From an uncultured Coprococcus sp. (GTDB taxonomy: Bacteria; Bacillota; Clostridia; Lachnospirales; Lachnospiraceae): a stretch of 30,236 bases of DNA. How positions within the stretch are numbered: the first letter of the stretch is position 1; the number at the start of each line of letters is the position of its first letter. A program made the translations under genes and the position numbers. The DNA is taken from assembly GCA_900548215.1 (NCBI GenBank), contig URJI01000023.1, positions 1 to 30,236 on the forward strand, in the 5' to 3' direction. Below, piece by piece: positions 14,820 through 23,274 of the stretch. Under the pieces are notes generated by a model that made no database searches, was not told the DNA's origin, and was given only the letters and a program-made list of their open reading frames with translations.

Positions 14820-15449
14820 CTACAGTACCTGCTCGCCTGTGTCTTCCTCAAATTCCTTTGCCTGTTCAAGCCAATATTGCTTATCTTTATCGGTTATCGG
14901 TCTTATAACTTTACATGGGTTTCCGGCTGCTATCACACCATCCGGAATGTCCTTTGTGACAACCGATCCTGAGCCTATGACAACATTTGAACCTATTGTA
15001 ACACCCGGATTGATGACCGTATTACCGCCGATCCATACATTATCGCCTATTGTGACCGGCTTGCCAAGCTCCACACCGGAATTCCTGATCATCGCATCTA
15101 TCGGATGACATGCACAGTATATATTGACCCTTGGTCCCAGAAATGCATGATCTCCAATGATGACGTCACACTGATCCAAAACTATCAGCCCTGTATTTGC
15201 ATAGAAATAATCTCCCACATGTATATTTGTTCCATAGTCGCAGTAAAATGGCGGCTCTATGTAACACTCCTTTCCCATGTGTGCAAATAATTTTCCAAGA
15301 TACTCGCCGGTTCTTGTCATTGTCTCAGACCTAGGAGCACTGTTGAACTTATCTACCAGATCCTTTGCCTTACCCTCCGGATCCCAGTCCACACATCTGT
15401 ATAATTTACCTGCTTTCATTCTGCCAAGCATTTTCTCTACTCTGTCCAT
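14820..15449 (-). CDS. Sugar O-acetyltransferase (Maa/LacA/NodL-type hexapeptide)
   Basis: These enzymes move an acetyl group from acetyl-CoA to a sugar hydroxyl. The 209-residue protein has the N-terminal maltose-acetyltransferase helical cap (EKMLGRMKAGKLY). The left-handed beta-helix follows, with hexapeptide repeats and the conserved segments PPFYCDYGTNIHVGDYFYAN, CHPIDAMIRNSG, VTIGDNVWIGGNTVINPGVTIG, VIGSGSVVTKDIP and AGNPCKVIR. The catalytic His is that of CHPID. Length is slightly above the usual 185-200 because of a C-terminal acidic tail. AGGAG lies about 8 bases before the ATG. The true sugar is unknown. Confidence 0.93.
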   Translation of the reverse strand: MDRVEKMLGRMKAGKLYRCVDWDPEGKAKDLVDKFNSAPRSETMTRTGEYLGKLFAHMGKECYIEPPFYCDYGTNIHVGDYFYANTGLIVLDQCDVIIGDHAFLGPRVNIYCACHPIDAMIRNSGVELGKPVTIGDNVWIGGNTVINPGVTIGSNVVIGSGSVVTKDIPDGVIAAGNPCKVIRPITDKDKQYWLEQAKEFEEDTGEQVL

Positions 15450-15538
15450 TATATTTTCTCCTATAATATAAAAGTGATAATAATTATCGACTAAAAGATA
15501 CCACTCTTTAATGTGGCAATCAATGGCATTTGCAATTA

Positions 15539-15670
15539 TTAATAAAGCGAATCCAACGTAAGTAATACGTCATTCTCATCAGATATTGATTCAAACCAAT
15601 CTGTATATCCAGATAACGAAAAGAATACATACAATGATTCTCTGTATTTTTCAGGTATAAGTTGTCTCTG
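15539..15670 (-). pseudogene. C-terminal remnant of an unidentified protein gene
   Basis: On the minus strand an open frame without a start codon reads PEKYRESLYVFFSLSGYTDW, then a short acidic tail, and ends at TAA (15541-15539). The composition looks like genuine protein sequence (about 44 residues), and a TGA lies directly upstream. This suggests the decayed 3' end of a gene whose front part is lost. The family is not recognised. Confidence 0.4.
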
Positions 15671-15680
15671 TCATTAACAG

Positions 15681-15713
15681 AAAAACTGCTCTCCAGTTTG
15701 GAAAGCAGTTTTT
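15681..15713 (-). terminator. Intrinsic terminator of the PAQR gene
   Basis: AAAAACTGCT (15681-15690) and AGCAGTTTTT (15704-15713) are perfect inverted arms with a 13-base loop. On the minus strand the stem ends in a U run, 10 bases after the stop of the gene at 15724. Confidence 0.85.
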
Positions 15714-15723
15714 CGTCCGTCCG

Positions 15724-16506
15724 TCAATACACGAAAATGTACATCCCAAACCAATGCAGCGCCGCCCCCAGCATCACAAATATATGCCAGATAAAATGCG
15801 CTCCTTTGGTATCCTTCACAAACGGTATCATGCCAAGCGTATAAATGATGCCGCCGCCCACGATCATTCCAAGAAGCGGTTTGTCATTTCTGAACCAGCC
15901 CGGAATAAACATGACCGCGCTCCATCCGATGACGAAGTACAGTGTGTAATGTATCGGTCTGAACCTGCCTGGTCCGAATACGCATATGATGGATATGCCC
16001 GCTATAATGAGTGCCCACTGCACGCAAAAAAGCACAATCCCCAGGGTATTTCCCCAGTACACAAGGTACAGCGGTGCAAATGTTCCGCCGATCAGAAGAT
16101 ATATAGAAGAGTAATCAAACCTTCTCCATATCCTCTTCACCGTAAGCCCCGATTTGTATGAATGATACAGGCAGCTCATAAGGAACATGAGTATGAGTGA
16201 TATGCCATAGAAGCAAGACGCCATCACCTTAAGCCCCGTATCTGATTTAAGAAGCAGCAGGACAAACCCTGCGATGGCAAGTCCGGCGCCTATTCCGTGA
16301 GTGACTGCATTCCCCACCTCCTCAAGTACGGTGAGCTTTGGTGGCTCATTTAATTCCCTGTAATGCAATTTTTTTGCCCTTTTTTCCTCTTTTTTCTCTT
16401 CTTTTATATTCTCTCTGTCCAGTTCAGCTTTCTTCTGCCTGACCAGATTCAGATCGCCCTGTTCAGGATTTTCTGCGTCATGTCTATCTTTTTGCATGTC
16501 AGTCAT
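15724..16506 (-). CDS. trhA: Hemolysin III / PAQR-family membrane protein
   Basis: Bacterial PAQR (TrhA, YqfA, hemolysin III) proteins have seven membrane helices and are linked to membrane-fluidity homeostasis. The 260-residue sequence has a long, charged cytoplasmic N-terminus (about 1-58, rich in Lys and Glu). The family then appears clearly: NAVTHGIGAGLAIAG, MSCLYHSY, KRIWRRFDYSSIYLLIGGTFAPL and the final FIWHIFVMLGAALHWFGMYIF. The conserved Asp and His residues of the presumed metal site are present. The charged N-terminal extension is longer than in most relatives. It has its own terminator. Confidence 0.93.
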   Translation of the reverse strand: MTDMQKDRHDAENPEQGDLNLVRQKKAELDRENIKEEKKEEKRAKKLHYRELNEPPKLTVLEEVGNAVTHGIGAGLAIAGFVLLLLKSDTGLKVMASCFYGISLILMFLMSCLYHSYKSGLTVKRIWRRFDYSSIYLLIGGTFAPLYLVYWGNTLGIVLFCVQWALIIAGISIICVFGPGRFRPIHYTLYFVIGWSAVMFIPGWFRNDKPLLGMIVGGGIIYTLGMIPFVKDTKGAHFIWHIFVMLGAALHWFGMYIFVY

Positions 16507-16664
16507 TTTGTCAATTACCTCTGATTTTTTATTTCTATGATTATGTGTATTCCAAACTATATTCTTCTGTAACTATATAGCCACAATCATATTCCGCTGC
16601 GACTTTATATTCTGTAATTATATACTTCCGTAAAATTTGTTTTTACATTTGCATATCCCACAGA

Positions 16665-18266
16665 CTAAGAAAGCACTTCCAATATCTCCACGCCACGTCT
16701 CTTAAGCCACACTCTGAGGCAGGCTGCTGCCAATGCTGTCACCGCCACGCATATTATAAGATATGCTGTCAATCCGGTCATGCTTCCAATCAACATATAC
16801 CCAGCCACAATGACAATTATATATGCAAAATTGGATAAAAGCGCAACCAGGACTCCCATGCTCTGTTTCACCACCGCAGTCTCTGATGTCCAGTCAAGTT
16901 TTGGCATCTTGAGATTGATCACAAGACCTATATACGCCGTCAGGACCACATACAGACACGGTATCAAAAGCATCATCACTCCATTTGCAAATGATGGCTT
17001 CACAATAACTATCATTACTATATCTAAGACGGCAGCCGGGATCATTGTCAGGATCACATGCATCTTTATCTTCGCCCGGAGTATCTGCCACGGTGTGACA
17101 GGAAGCGATCTCATGATCCACAAAGTCTTTCCCTCAAGTGATATGGACGGTGCTGTCAGATCGTTCATTGATGCCGCCGCACACGCAGCCACACAGGCGC
17201 CAAATACAAGCACGCCATCCGGCAAGCCCGGAACTTTGGAGATCGTATCAACGACAAACTGCCCCTTTACAATACATACCACCGCCAGGACAGGCATGAG
17301 CAGTGTTCCGAGTGAACAGTTGAGCATATAAACGGCTGACGAAGTGAGTTTTTTGAACTCTCTCTGGAGAAGTGCCATCTCCCCGCTCCGTGCTCTGGTG
17401 CGTTTTGCCACCATTTTTATCTTGGTATGTCCGGTCTTCGTCGTGACTATTCCGGTAAATGTGCGCTCAAGTACCAGCCACACTGCCAATGTTATCACCG
17501 CAGTTCCTGCTGCCACAAGAACAAGATGCCACGCATTGCCGGCTGCGGCACTGCCCACCACATAGAGCGGATAAGCCATTCCCTTTATCTTTGAGCTGTA
17601 CATCTCCGCATTTGCAAGAATACTTGAGAGCATCTTATTTGCATTCATGTACACACCGTAGTATAACACCAGAAATGCCAGCGACAACACAACTGTCACA
17701 AAACTCTTGTTTCTTGTCTTATTGCCTATCTTGCCCACCACCAAGCCAAGTATGCATGACAGCACCAGTATGACAAATGTCAACAGCACCAGCACGATAG
17801 AAGCCGACGCCAGAGCCCAGACGCCCGGATGGACCACAACGCCGTACACTATTATTCCGGGAACCATGGCCGTGACTGCGAACATTGCTCCCATAATGTA
17901 TACTCCTGATATTCTGGAAAAAAGTATTGCCCTGACCGGTATCGGGAGTGACAGCATCAAGTCGTTGTCCTTTGCCTGATACAGACTTGCAAATGTATTG
18001 AACACACTGCCAAATATTCCAATAGCAAGTGTCAGAAGTGCAATCATCGACATGTACATCCAGTCCATTCCCACCGCACAGAGCGGTGCACACATGGAAT
18101 ATGCCACGCTTCCAAACATAGCTCCCATGCATCCGATAAGCAGCAGGACATATGCAGCAATCCCAAGCACTGCGGCTTTCTTTGATCTGGATTTCCCGGT
18201 CTTGCGGTCGATGAAAAATCCACTGAACAGCATCTTAAGCTGTTTTCTCATCAAAATCTTTATCAT
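16665..18266 (-). CDS. ABC-2-type exporter permease
   Basis: A 533-residue integral membrane protein with about twelve hydrophobic segments in two similar halves. Each half opens with a cytoplasmic part; compare LYQAKDNDLMLSLPIPVRAILFSRI with MNDLTAPSISLEGKTLWIMRSLPVTPWQILRAKI. That repeat is typical of large exporter permeases paired with CcmA/YhaQ-type ATPases. Its start codon overlaps the end of the ATPase gene by 4 bases (ATGA), so they are one transcription unit. The substrate cannot be told. Confidence 0.88.
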   Translation of the reverse strand: MIKILMRKQLKMLFSGFFIDRKTGKSRSKKAAVLGIAAYVLLLIGCMGAMFGSVAYSMCAPLCAVGMDWMYMSMIALLTLAIGIFGSVFNTFASLYQAKDNDLMLSLPIPVRAILFSRISGVYIMGAMFAVTAMVPGIIVYGVVVHPGVWALASASIVLVLLTFVILVLSCILGLVVGKIGNKTRNKSFVTVVLSLAFLVLYYGVYMNANKMLSSILANAEMYSSKIKGMAYPLYVVGSAAAGNAWHLVLVAAGTAVITLAVWLVLERTFTGIVTTKTGHTKIKMVAKRTRARSGEMALLQREFKKLTSSAVYMLNCSLGTLLMPVLAVVCIVKGQFVVDTISKVPGLPDGVLVFGACVAACAAASMNDLTAPSISLEGKTLWIMRSLPVTPWQILRAKIKMHVILTMIPAAVLDIVMIVIVKPSFANGVMMLLIPCLYVVLTAYIGLVINLKMPKLDWTSETAVVKQSMGVLVALLSNFAYIIVIVAGYMLIGSMTGLTAYLIICVAVTALAAACLRVWLKRRGVEILEVLS

Positions 18267-18973
18267 GACTCGTCCTCCAGCTCTAGGAACACAGATTCCA
18301 ATGACTCGTCACCCTTCACCTGCTCCATTATGCCGGCTTTCACAAGGTGTCCGCCCTTGATGATCGCCACCTTATCACACAGCTTCTCAGCCACTTCAAG
18401 AACATGCGTGGAGAAGAATATCGCACCTCCTTCATCACACATCTTTCTCATCATCTGCTTGAGTATGTGGGATGCCTTTGGGTCCAGTCCCACAAATGGC
18501 TCATCCATGATGATCAGCTTCGGCTCATGTATCCACGCCGATATGATTGCCAGCTTCTGCTTCATTCCGTGGGAATACTCGGATATGAGCTGTCCAAGAT
18601 TATCCTTTATCTCAAATGCGTCTGCATATTTGTCAATAAGCTCATTCCTCACCTCTTCCGGCACAGCAAATATATCGGCTATAAAATTCAGATATCCCAT
18701 TCCCGTCATAAAATCATAGAGATCCGGGTTATCGGGTATGTACGCAATATTCTTCTTGCACTCCAGAGGATTTTCCTTTATGGATACCCCGTCAATAAGG
18801 ATATCTCCCTCCTCAAACTTCAGGATTCCGGTACACGCCTTGATGGTCGTTGTCTTTCCCGCTCCGTTATGTCCTATGAAACCATATATCTCCCCTGGCA
18901 TTATATGGAGGCTCAGATTGTCCACCGCCACTTTATTCCCGTATTTCTTTGTAAGAGTCTTTATTTCAAGCAT
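18263..18973 (-). CDS. ABC transporter ATP-binding protein
   Basis: A 236-residue nucleotide-binding subunit. Walker A is GHNGAGKTT (34-42, Lys40), the signature is YSHGMKQKL, Walker B is KLIIMDEPFVGLDP, and the H loop is FFSTHVLEV. It belongs to the CcmA/YhaQ-like export class. AGGAG lies about 8 bases before the ATG. It is upstream of and coupled to the permease at 16665, and 91 bases downstream of the MATE gene with palindromic elements between. Confidence 0.95.
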   Translation of the reverse strand: MLEIKTLTKKYGNKVAVDNLSLHIMPGEIYGFIGHNGAGKTTTIKACTGILKFEEGDILIDGVSIKENPLECKKNIAYIPDNPDLYDFMTGMGYLNFIADIFAVPEEVRNELIDKYADAFEIKDNLGQLISEYSHGMKQKLAIISAWIHEPKLIIMDEPFVGLDPKASHILKQMMRKMCDEGGAIFFSTHVLEVAEKLCDKVAIIKGGHLVKAGIMEQVKGDESLESVFLELEDES

Positions 18974-18995
18974 ATTATCTACTCCTTTTTCAAAT

Positions 18996-19073
18996 GGGGT
19001 CAGGCCCCTTTTCCCGGTTGGGGGTCAGGCCCCTTTTCCTCAAGCCCCTTTTCCCGGTTGGGGGTCAGGCCCC
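18996..19073. repeat. Cluster of three GGGGTCAGGCCCC palindromic elements
   Basis: The palindromic core GGGGTCAGGCCCC occurs at 18996-19008, 19021-19033 and 19061-19073. All copies have the same TTTTCCCGGTTGG-type flank except the last, which ends in TTTTTT. A partial unit without the core lies at 19042-19060. The cluster fills the gap between the MATE and ABC genes and overlaps the MATE 3' end, supplying its stop codon. It is typical of REP-like arrays. Confidence 0.85.
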
Positions 19074-20507
19074 TTTTTTCTTCTTTCTTTTCATCCTTAC
19101 TCTGAAGTCGTCAAGAGCCGCACGTCCAGGTCCCGTCATCGGCTTGATCCATCTGCCTTTAAGCAGATACGGGGTAAGTATGACGAATCTCAGCAGCTCA
19201 TCCGTATATACAAATGAGAACACCGCAAGGAATGGAAGTTTCAGCACCATTCCGGCTACCCACGTTGCAGGTACGGAAAAAAACATCAGTCCGCCGATCT
19301 CCATGACCGTTCCGACAACTGCCTCTCCTCCAGCGCGGAAACACTCATTTTGTATATAGCAGCAAGTTCTGACTGCGCCAAAGAACAGATATATGAGAAG
19401 CATATACTTTGTGTACACCATAGCCTCTGCCCCAAGTCCAAATAGTGAAAACAGCGGATTGTGCAGCAACGCCATGATGAGCACTATGGTAAATGTAATA
19501 GCAGGACATACAAGTGCCGCCCTCTTTGCATATGAAAGACCTCTGTCAAGATTTCCTGCTCCGACCTCATTTCCAACTGCAACACTAGAAGCATTTGCCA
19601 GGCCACCAAAAAATGCGTACACAAATCCCTCACACACACGAAACGCCGCCATAGCTGCTATGGCCGAGTCGCTCTGATGCCCCATGACCACGTTGATTAT
19701 CATCTGTCCGACTCCATATAATATCTCATTACAGACAATCGGAAATGCCTTGGAAGCGTATGACTTCACAAATCCTTTGTCTATATCGAAAGCTTTTTTC
19801 ACATTAAATTTTATCTCCTGACTGCTCTTTGCAAGATAACAAATGATCAAAACTATATTTACAATTCCCGACACCAATGTACCTATGGCTGCTCCCGCAA
19901 CACCCATCTTCGGCGCACCGAAGCGGCCATAGATGAGCACAAAATTGATGCAGAAGTTGAGAATCAAAGATATTACAGAACAGATAAGCGGCACCTTTAC
20001 TCTCTCCGTCGACTTGAGCAATGCTGTGATGATTGCGGAAAATACCTGTAATGGATATGACCAGCCTACTATCCTCATGTACGGTTTTGCAAGGTCTATG
20101 ATCGCTTGCTTGTCTGTATATATACCTAGTATCCATCCTGGTGCAGCAATCGTCACAGCTGCAAATATTATGCCTAACACTCCTGCACTTATAATTGCCA
20201 GGCCAAATGCTTTGTTCATGCCATCGGAATCCTTTGCCCCCCAATACTGCGACATAAAAAGCAATGAGCAGCCTACAAATCCCCAATATGTAGAAAACAG
20301 AAATGAGCCTATCTGTGCACACACACCAACCGCCGCAACCGCAATCTCGCCCTCGCTTCCTATCATGATAGTATCCACCATACTCGCCGTAGTAGTCAAA
20401 AGATTTTGCAACGCAATTGGCACGGCAAGAACCGCCAGCATTCTGGCAAATTCCTTCCAAGTCACCTTCTTATTATTTTTTACAAAGCCCATAGTAGCAC
20501 TTCCCAT
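19065..20507 (-). CDS. MATE family efflux transporter
   Basis: MATE proteins expel drugs or metabolites using sodium or proton gradients. This 480-residue protein has about twelve membrane helices and the usual opening MLAVLAVPIALQNLLTTTASMVDTIMIG. The FAAPKMGVAGAAIGT-like loop and the second-half repeat (AKRAALVCPAITF) are also present. The start at 20507 has GAGG 8 bases upstream; the ATG at 20537 would add 10 residues without a ribosome site. The C-terminus (KRKKKKGA and TGA) is encoded by a palindromic element, so the original end has probably been replaced or extended. Confidence 0.93.
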   Translation of the reverse strand: MGSATMGFVKNNKKVTWKEFARMLAVLAVPIALQNLLTTTASMVDTIMIGSEGEIAVAAVGVCAQIGSFLFSTYWGFVGCSLLFMSQYWGAKDSDGMNKAFGLAIISAGVLGIIFAAVTIAAPGWILGIYTDKQAIIDLAKPYMRIVGWSYPLQVFSAIITALLKSTERVKVPLICSVISLILNFCINFVLIYGRFGAPKMGVAGAAIGTLVSGIVNIVLIICYLAKSSQEIKFNVKKAFDIDKGFVKSYASKAFPIVCNEILYGVGQMIINVVMGHQSDSAIAAMAAFRVCEGFVYAFFGGLANASSVAVGNEVGAGNLDRGLSYAKRAALVCPAITFTIVLIMALLHNPLFSLFGLGAEAMVYTKYMLLIYLFFGAVRTCCYIQNECFRAGGEAVVGTVMEIGGLMFFSVPATWVAGMVLKLPFLAVFSFVYTDELLRFVILTPYLLKGRWIKPMTGPGRAALDDFRVRMKRKKKKGA

Positions 20508-20642
20508 AATCATTACCTCATAATATCTCCGGAACACCAGCCTGCATATGTCTAATATTCCACAAATTTCTATTTTTGATACGTCCGACTATTGTACTCC
20601 CGAATTTTCGTATTTGCAATGGTTTTATACCTATAGTTTGAA

Positions 20643-20711
20643 CAAAGGGGTCAGGCCCCTCTCAAATTCACCCAATTCTTCCGTAAAAAACAAAGGGGCC
20701 TGACCCCTTTG
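20643..20711. repeat. Inverted pair of GGGGTCAGGCCCC elements
   Basis: CAAAGGGGTCAGGCCCC (20643-20659) and its exact reverse complement (20695-20711) form a 17-bp perfect stem with a 35-base loop. It lies just after the gene at 20744 and before the MATE gene. It can serve as a terminator or transcript barrier. It is the same element family as at 18996-19073, so the MATE gene is bracketed by it. Confidence 0.85.
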
Positions 20712-20743
20712 AGCTGCCCCTTTGAACTTTATCGTTACCATAT

Positions 20744-21265
20744 TTAATTAGAAAAAACCTCAAGCTCGCTCCATGCAGTCTCAAGCTCTTCCGAACTCCA
20801 ATTCTCCCCAAGAGCAAATACCGCCCTGCACACATTAAATGTTATATCATCCCCCGCCGCAAGTTCTCTGAATACAACTCTGTGGGCAATATTCTGCAGA
20901 CTGGCAAGTATACGGATCTTGGCATCTGATACATTTTGACACTCAGTCTTATCATCTCCGGGCTCTGCGTAATTACTATCATTTTCTCTGTACACACTCT
21001 CCCAGTCATAATCCGCAGTCCTGCCGCATGGTGCACCGCATACACTGCAGTCCGGCACAATGGCATGCTTATCTGCATGCGCTTTTGTGATCATTTTCTC
21101 TATGTCTGCATCAGAGCAGCCGAGCAATATATCGGAAGTATGCAAACCTTCTATTATTATGTCGTACGTGTCATCCGTCATATGCACTGCTCCGTCGGTG
21201 GCTCTCACAAGTCCTATGAGTGCGCCCACAAGCCGGCTGCCTGCCTCAGTTGTAATCCGTGTCAT
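20744..21265 (-). CDS. Helical protein with CxxCxxxC motif, redox-module partner
   Basis: A 173-residue, mostly helical, acidic protein without membrane segments. The notable feature is VPDCSVCGAPCGRTADYDW, with Cys73, Cys76 and Cys80, preceded by a helix with KAHADKH. This recalls the Cys-motif and DYDM region of small proteins found near hydroxylamine-reductase-type (Hcp) genes in Clostridia; the link is from memory. It lies 74 bases downstream of the 4Fe-4S protein gene on the same strand and is likely cotranscribed. An AAGGAAA site lies upstream of the ATG. It may bind a metal or an Fe-S cluster; no enzyme activity can be assigned. Confidence 0.65.
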   Translation of the reverse strand: MTRITTEAGSRLVGALIGLVRATDGAVHMTDDTYDIIIEGLHTSDILLGCSDADIEKMITKAHADKHAIVPDCSVCGAPCGRTADYDWESVYRENDSNYAEPGDDKTECQNVSDAKIRILASLQNIAHRVVFRELAAGDDITFNVCRAVFALGENWSSEELETAWSELEVFSN

Positions 21266-21339
21266 ACTTGTTCATTTCCTTTTTCTGTAAATCATATCTT
21301 CTCGTCATCTGACATCTATATGCAGGTATTTGCATTGTC

Positions 21340-22230
21340 TCAATCAAGGATTCTTCCATCTATTGATATTGTTGCAACCTGCCATGGTATAAACTTGCCA
21401 CTGCCTTGAAGTGCTTTCTTTGTGGCCATCTCCAGACCTCCGCAGCATGGAACTTCCATGCGGACTATTGTAACACTTTGTATATCATTTCGCCTTATAA
21501 TCTCTGTAAGTTTCTCTGAATAATCGACACTATCAAGTTTCGGACAGCCGATCAGTGTCACATGTCCCTTTATGAATTTCTCATGGAATGATGCGTAGGC
21601 ATAGGCTGTACAGTCTGCCGCTATAAGAAGCTTTGCACCATCGAAGTAAGGCGCGTTCACCGGTGCAAGCTTGATCTGAACAGGCCACTGTGAGAGCCGG
21701 CTTGGCCGCTCGCAGTCACGGTCGCCACCTGTCTGTCCGGCAGGGTTATCAAATACATGTTGTGAAGCTCCACCGCCTGTTGCCTTCCCATAATCTCCTG
21801 ACGTTTCCGTTTTATCTGCCCCACTTAAGGCAATATCTTCCAAGGCTGATGCTGGTCTTCTGAATATGCTTCTCGCCATGGATCCTGGGCAGCCGGAATG
21901 AACCGGATTTTTTCCGCTGCTGCCTTCGGAATTTCTATCCCTATGCGATGCTCCAAAAGCCGCCTCACCGTTGGTATTTCCTGAAACCTGCTTAGCCTGC
22001 CTGTTTGCAATAACAGCCGCCTCATCATACGCAGCTGCTTCCCTCTCCACAAATGTTATGGCTCCTGTAGGACATGCCGGCAGACAATCACCAAGTCCGT
22101 CACAATAATCGTCCCTGAGAAGCTTTGCCTTGCCGTTTACCATTCCTATAGCTCCCTCATGACACGCATTTGCGCAGGCTCCGCATCCGTTGCACTTGTC
22201 CTCATCTATCTGTATAACTCTTCTTATCAT
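21340..22230 (-). CDS. 4Fe-4S ferredoxin-type protein of the Hcp/NO-stress type
   Basis: The 296-residue protein begins with a ferredoxin domain. Cys13, 16, 19 and 23 form a full CxxCxxCxxxC motif. The second motif is C43xxL46xxC49xxxC53P, where Leu replaces one Cys. Residues about 75-180 are a low-complexity Gly/Ser/Arg linker containing an isolated HSGCPGS. The C-terminal domain (about 185-296) has KLLIAADCTAYAY, VTLIGCPKLD, EVPCCGGLEMATKKAL and a final beta strand. It is probably a cytosolic electron carrier. AGGAGG lies 8 bases before the ATG. It is divergent from a Crp/Fnr regulator and has an operator at -41.5, so the regulator probably activates it. The long linker is unusual for the family. 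Confidence 0.85.
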   Translation of the reverse strand: MIRRVIQIDEDKCNGCGACANACHEGAIGMVNGKAKLLRDDYCDGLGDCLPACPTGAITFVEREAAAYDEAAVIANRQAKQVSGNTNGEAAFGASHRDRNSEGSSGKNPVHSGCPGSMARSIFRRPASALEDIALSGADKTETSGDYGKATGGGASQHVFDNPAGQTGGDRDCERPSRLSQWPVQIKLAPVNAPYFDGAKLLIAADCTAYAYASFHEKFIKGHVTLIGCPKLDSVDYSEKLTEIIRRNDIQSVTIVRMEVPCCGGLEMATKKALQGSGKFIPWQVATISIDGRILD

Positions 22231-22324
22231 ATATGGGTCCTCCTATCATTTATCAGCAGTCCACTTGAAACGGATCCTTGAAATATCGCTTCTCATGTGC
22301 CACTATTATCTGTATTTCATCATC

Positions 22325-22383
22325 ATTATATCCAAATGATGCATTTGTGTATGTTGAATTTTCAACATTTGAAATGGTATACT
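22325..22383. promoter_or_regulatory. Divergent promoters sharing a Crp/Fnr palindrome
   Basis: The palindrome ATGTTGAA-TT-TTCAACAT occupies 22351-22368. On the minus strand a perfect TATAAT (22330-22325) puts the start near 22318, so the palindrome is centred at -41.5, the class II activator position. The -35 there (CATACA) is poor, as expected for activated promoters. On the plus strand TTGAAT (22355-22360) and TATACT (22378-22383), 17 bases apart, form a promoter whose -35 is inside the palindrome. The regulator gene would then be autorepressed. Confidence 0.7.
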
Positions 22384-22482
22384 TTTTATAATATAAGAGA
22401 ACTTTATATACAAGATATGTAGCATCAGCTCTCGCCAAATGCGATTATTAACGAACTTATGTTCAACACACGAGGTACTCAT

Positions 22483-23169
22483 ATGAATAAATATGTAAAC
22501 ATATTGTTGAAATCCAGTCTTTTCTCCGGGTTATCCGCCGAGGATACAGATTCAGTGCTGGACTGCCTTGGAGCAATAATAAAAAATTTTAAAAAAAACG
22601 AGTGTATTCTCATGGCGGGAAATACAACGGAATACATTGGCTTGCTGCTGACAGGCAAAGCGATAATTATACAGGAGGATTACTGGGGCGGCCAGAGTGT
22701 CATGTCCGCAATCCTGCCTGGGCATACATTTGCAGAATCTTACGCCTGCACCCCTTGCTCCATACTCGACGTAAGCGTATATGCCGAAGCCGCCTGCTCT
22801 GTAATGTTCCTGAATGTTCAGAAAATGCTCACTACCTGCCCGGTGACATGCGGCAAACACAACCAGATGATAAGAAATCTCCTGTGTGATCTCGCCGGCA
22901 AAAACCTGAAACTCGGTGAGAAATCCAAGCACATGAGCCAGAAAACAACAAGAGATAAGCTGCTCTCATACCTTTCGTCTGAAATGCACAGACACGGCGG
23001 CAACGAATTCGACATACCATTTTCCAGACAGCAGCTCGCCGACTTTCTGTCAGTGGACCGCAGCGGTCTGTCGACCGAGCTTGGCCGGATGAAGGATGAA
23101 GGTATGCTGGACTTCAAACGATCACATTTTATTCTTAAGACTCCTGCCCAGGGGTGGACTGATGTGTGA
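22483..23169 (+). CDS. Crp/Fnr-family transcriptional regulator
   Basis: From the ATG at 22483 the protein has 228 residues: a cyclic-nucleotide-type beta-roll sensor (about 10-120) and a C-terminal winged helix (about 145-225). The recognition region is FSRQQLADFLSVDRSGLSTEL. Cys residues occur in the sensor (ACTPCSILDV, AACSVMF, TTCPVTCG), but there is no FNR-type N-terminal Cys cluster, so a haem- or NO-sensing HcpR-like role is possible. GAGG lies 7-8 bases before the chosen ATG; the ATG at 22459 adds 8 residues. It is divergent from a ferredoxin-type gene with a shared palindrome, the usual arrangement for such regulators of nitrosative or redox stress genes. Confidence 0.88.
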   Translation: MNKYVNILLKSSLFSGLSAEDTDSVLDCLGAIIKNFKKNECILMAGNTTEYIGLLLTGKAIIIQEDYWGGQSVMSAILPGHTFAESYACTPCSILDVSVYAEAACSVMFLNVQKMLTTCPVTCGKHNQMIRNLLCDLAGKNLKLGEKSKHMSQKTTRDKLLSYLSSEMHRHGGNEFDIPFSRQQLADFLSVDRSGLSTELGRMKDEGMLDFKRSHFILKTPAQGWTDV

Positions 23170-23274
23170 TGTTGTTGTATCATGTAATAAACAGTTTAGG
23201 GAAATTCATGACAAATGGGGGACTTTCCCTGAACCATAATTTATCTACACATAATATATTCAGGAGGGATTTCA

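Noticed and set aside
22253..22438. 61-aa minus-strand frame upstream of the ferredoxin gene
   Set aside because: It covers the operator and -10 box, so it would not be within the transcript from that promoter, and it has no ribosome site.
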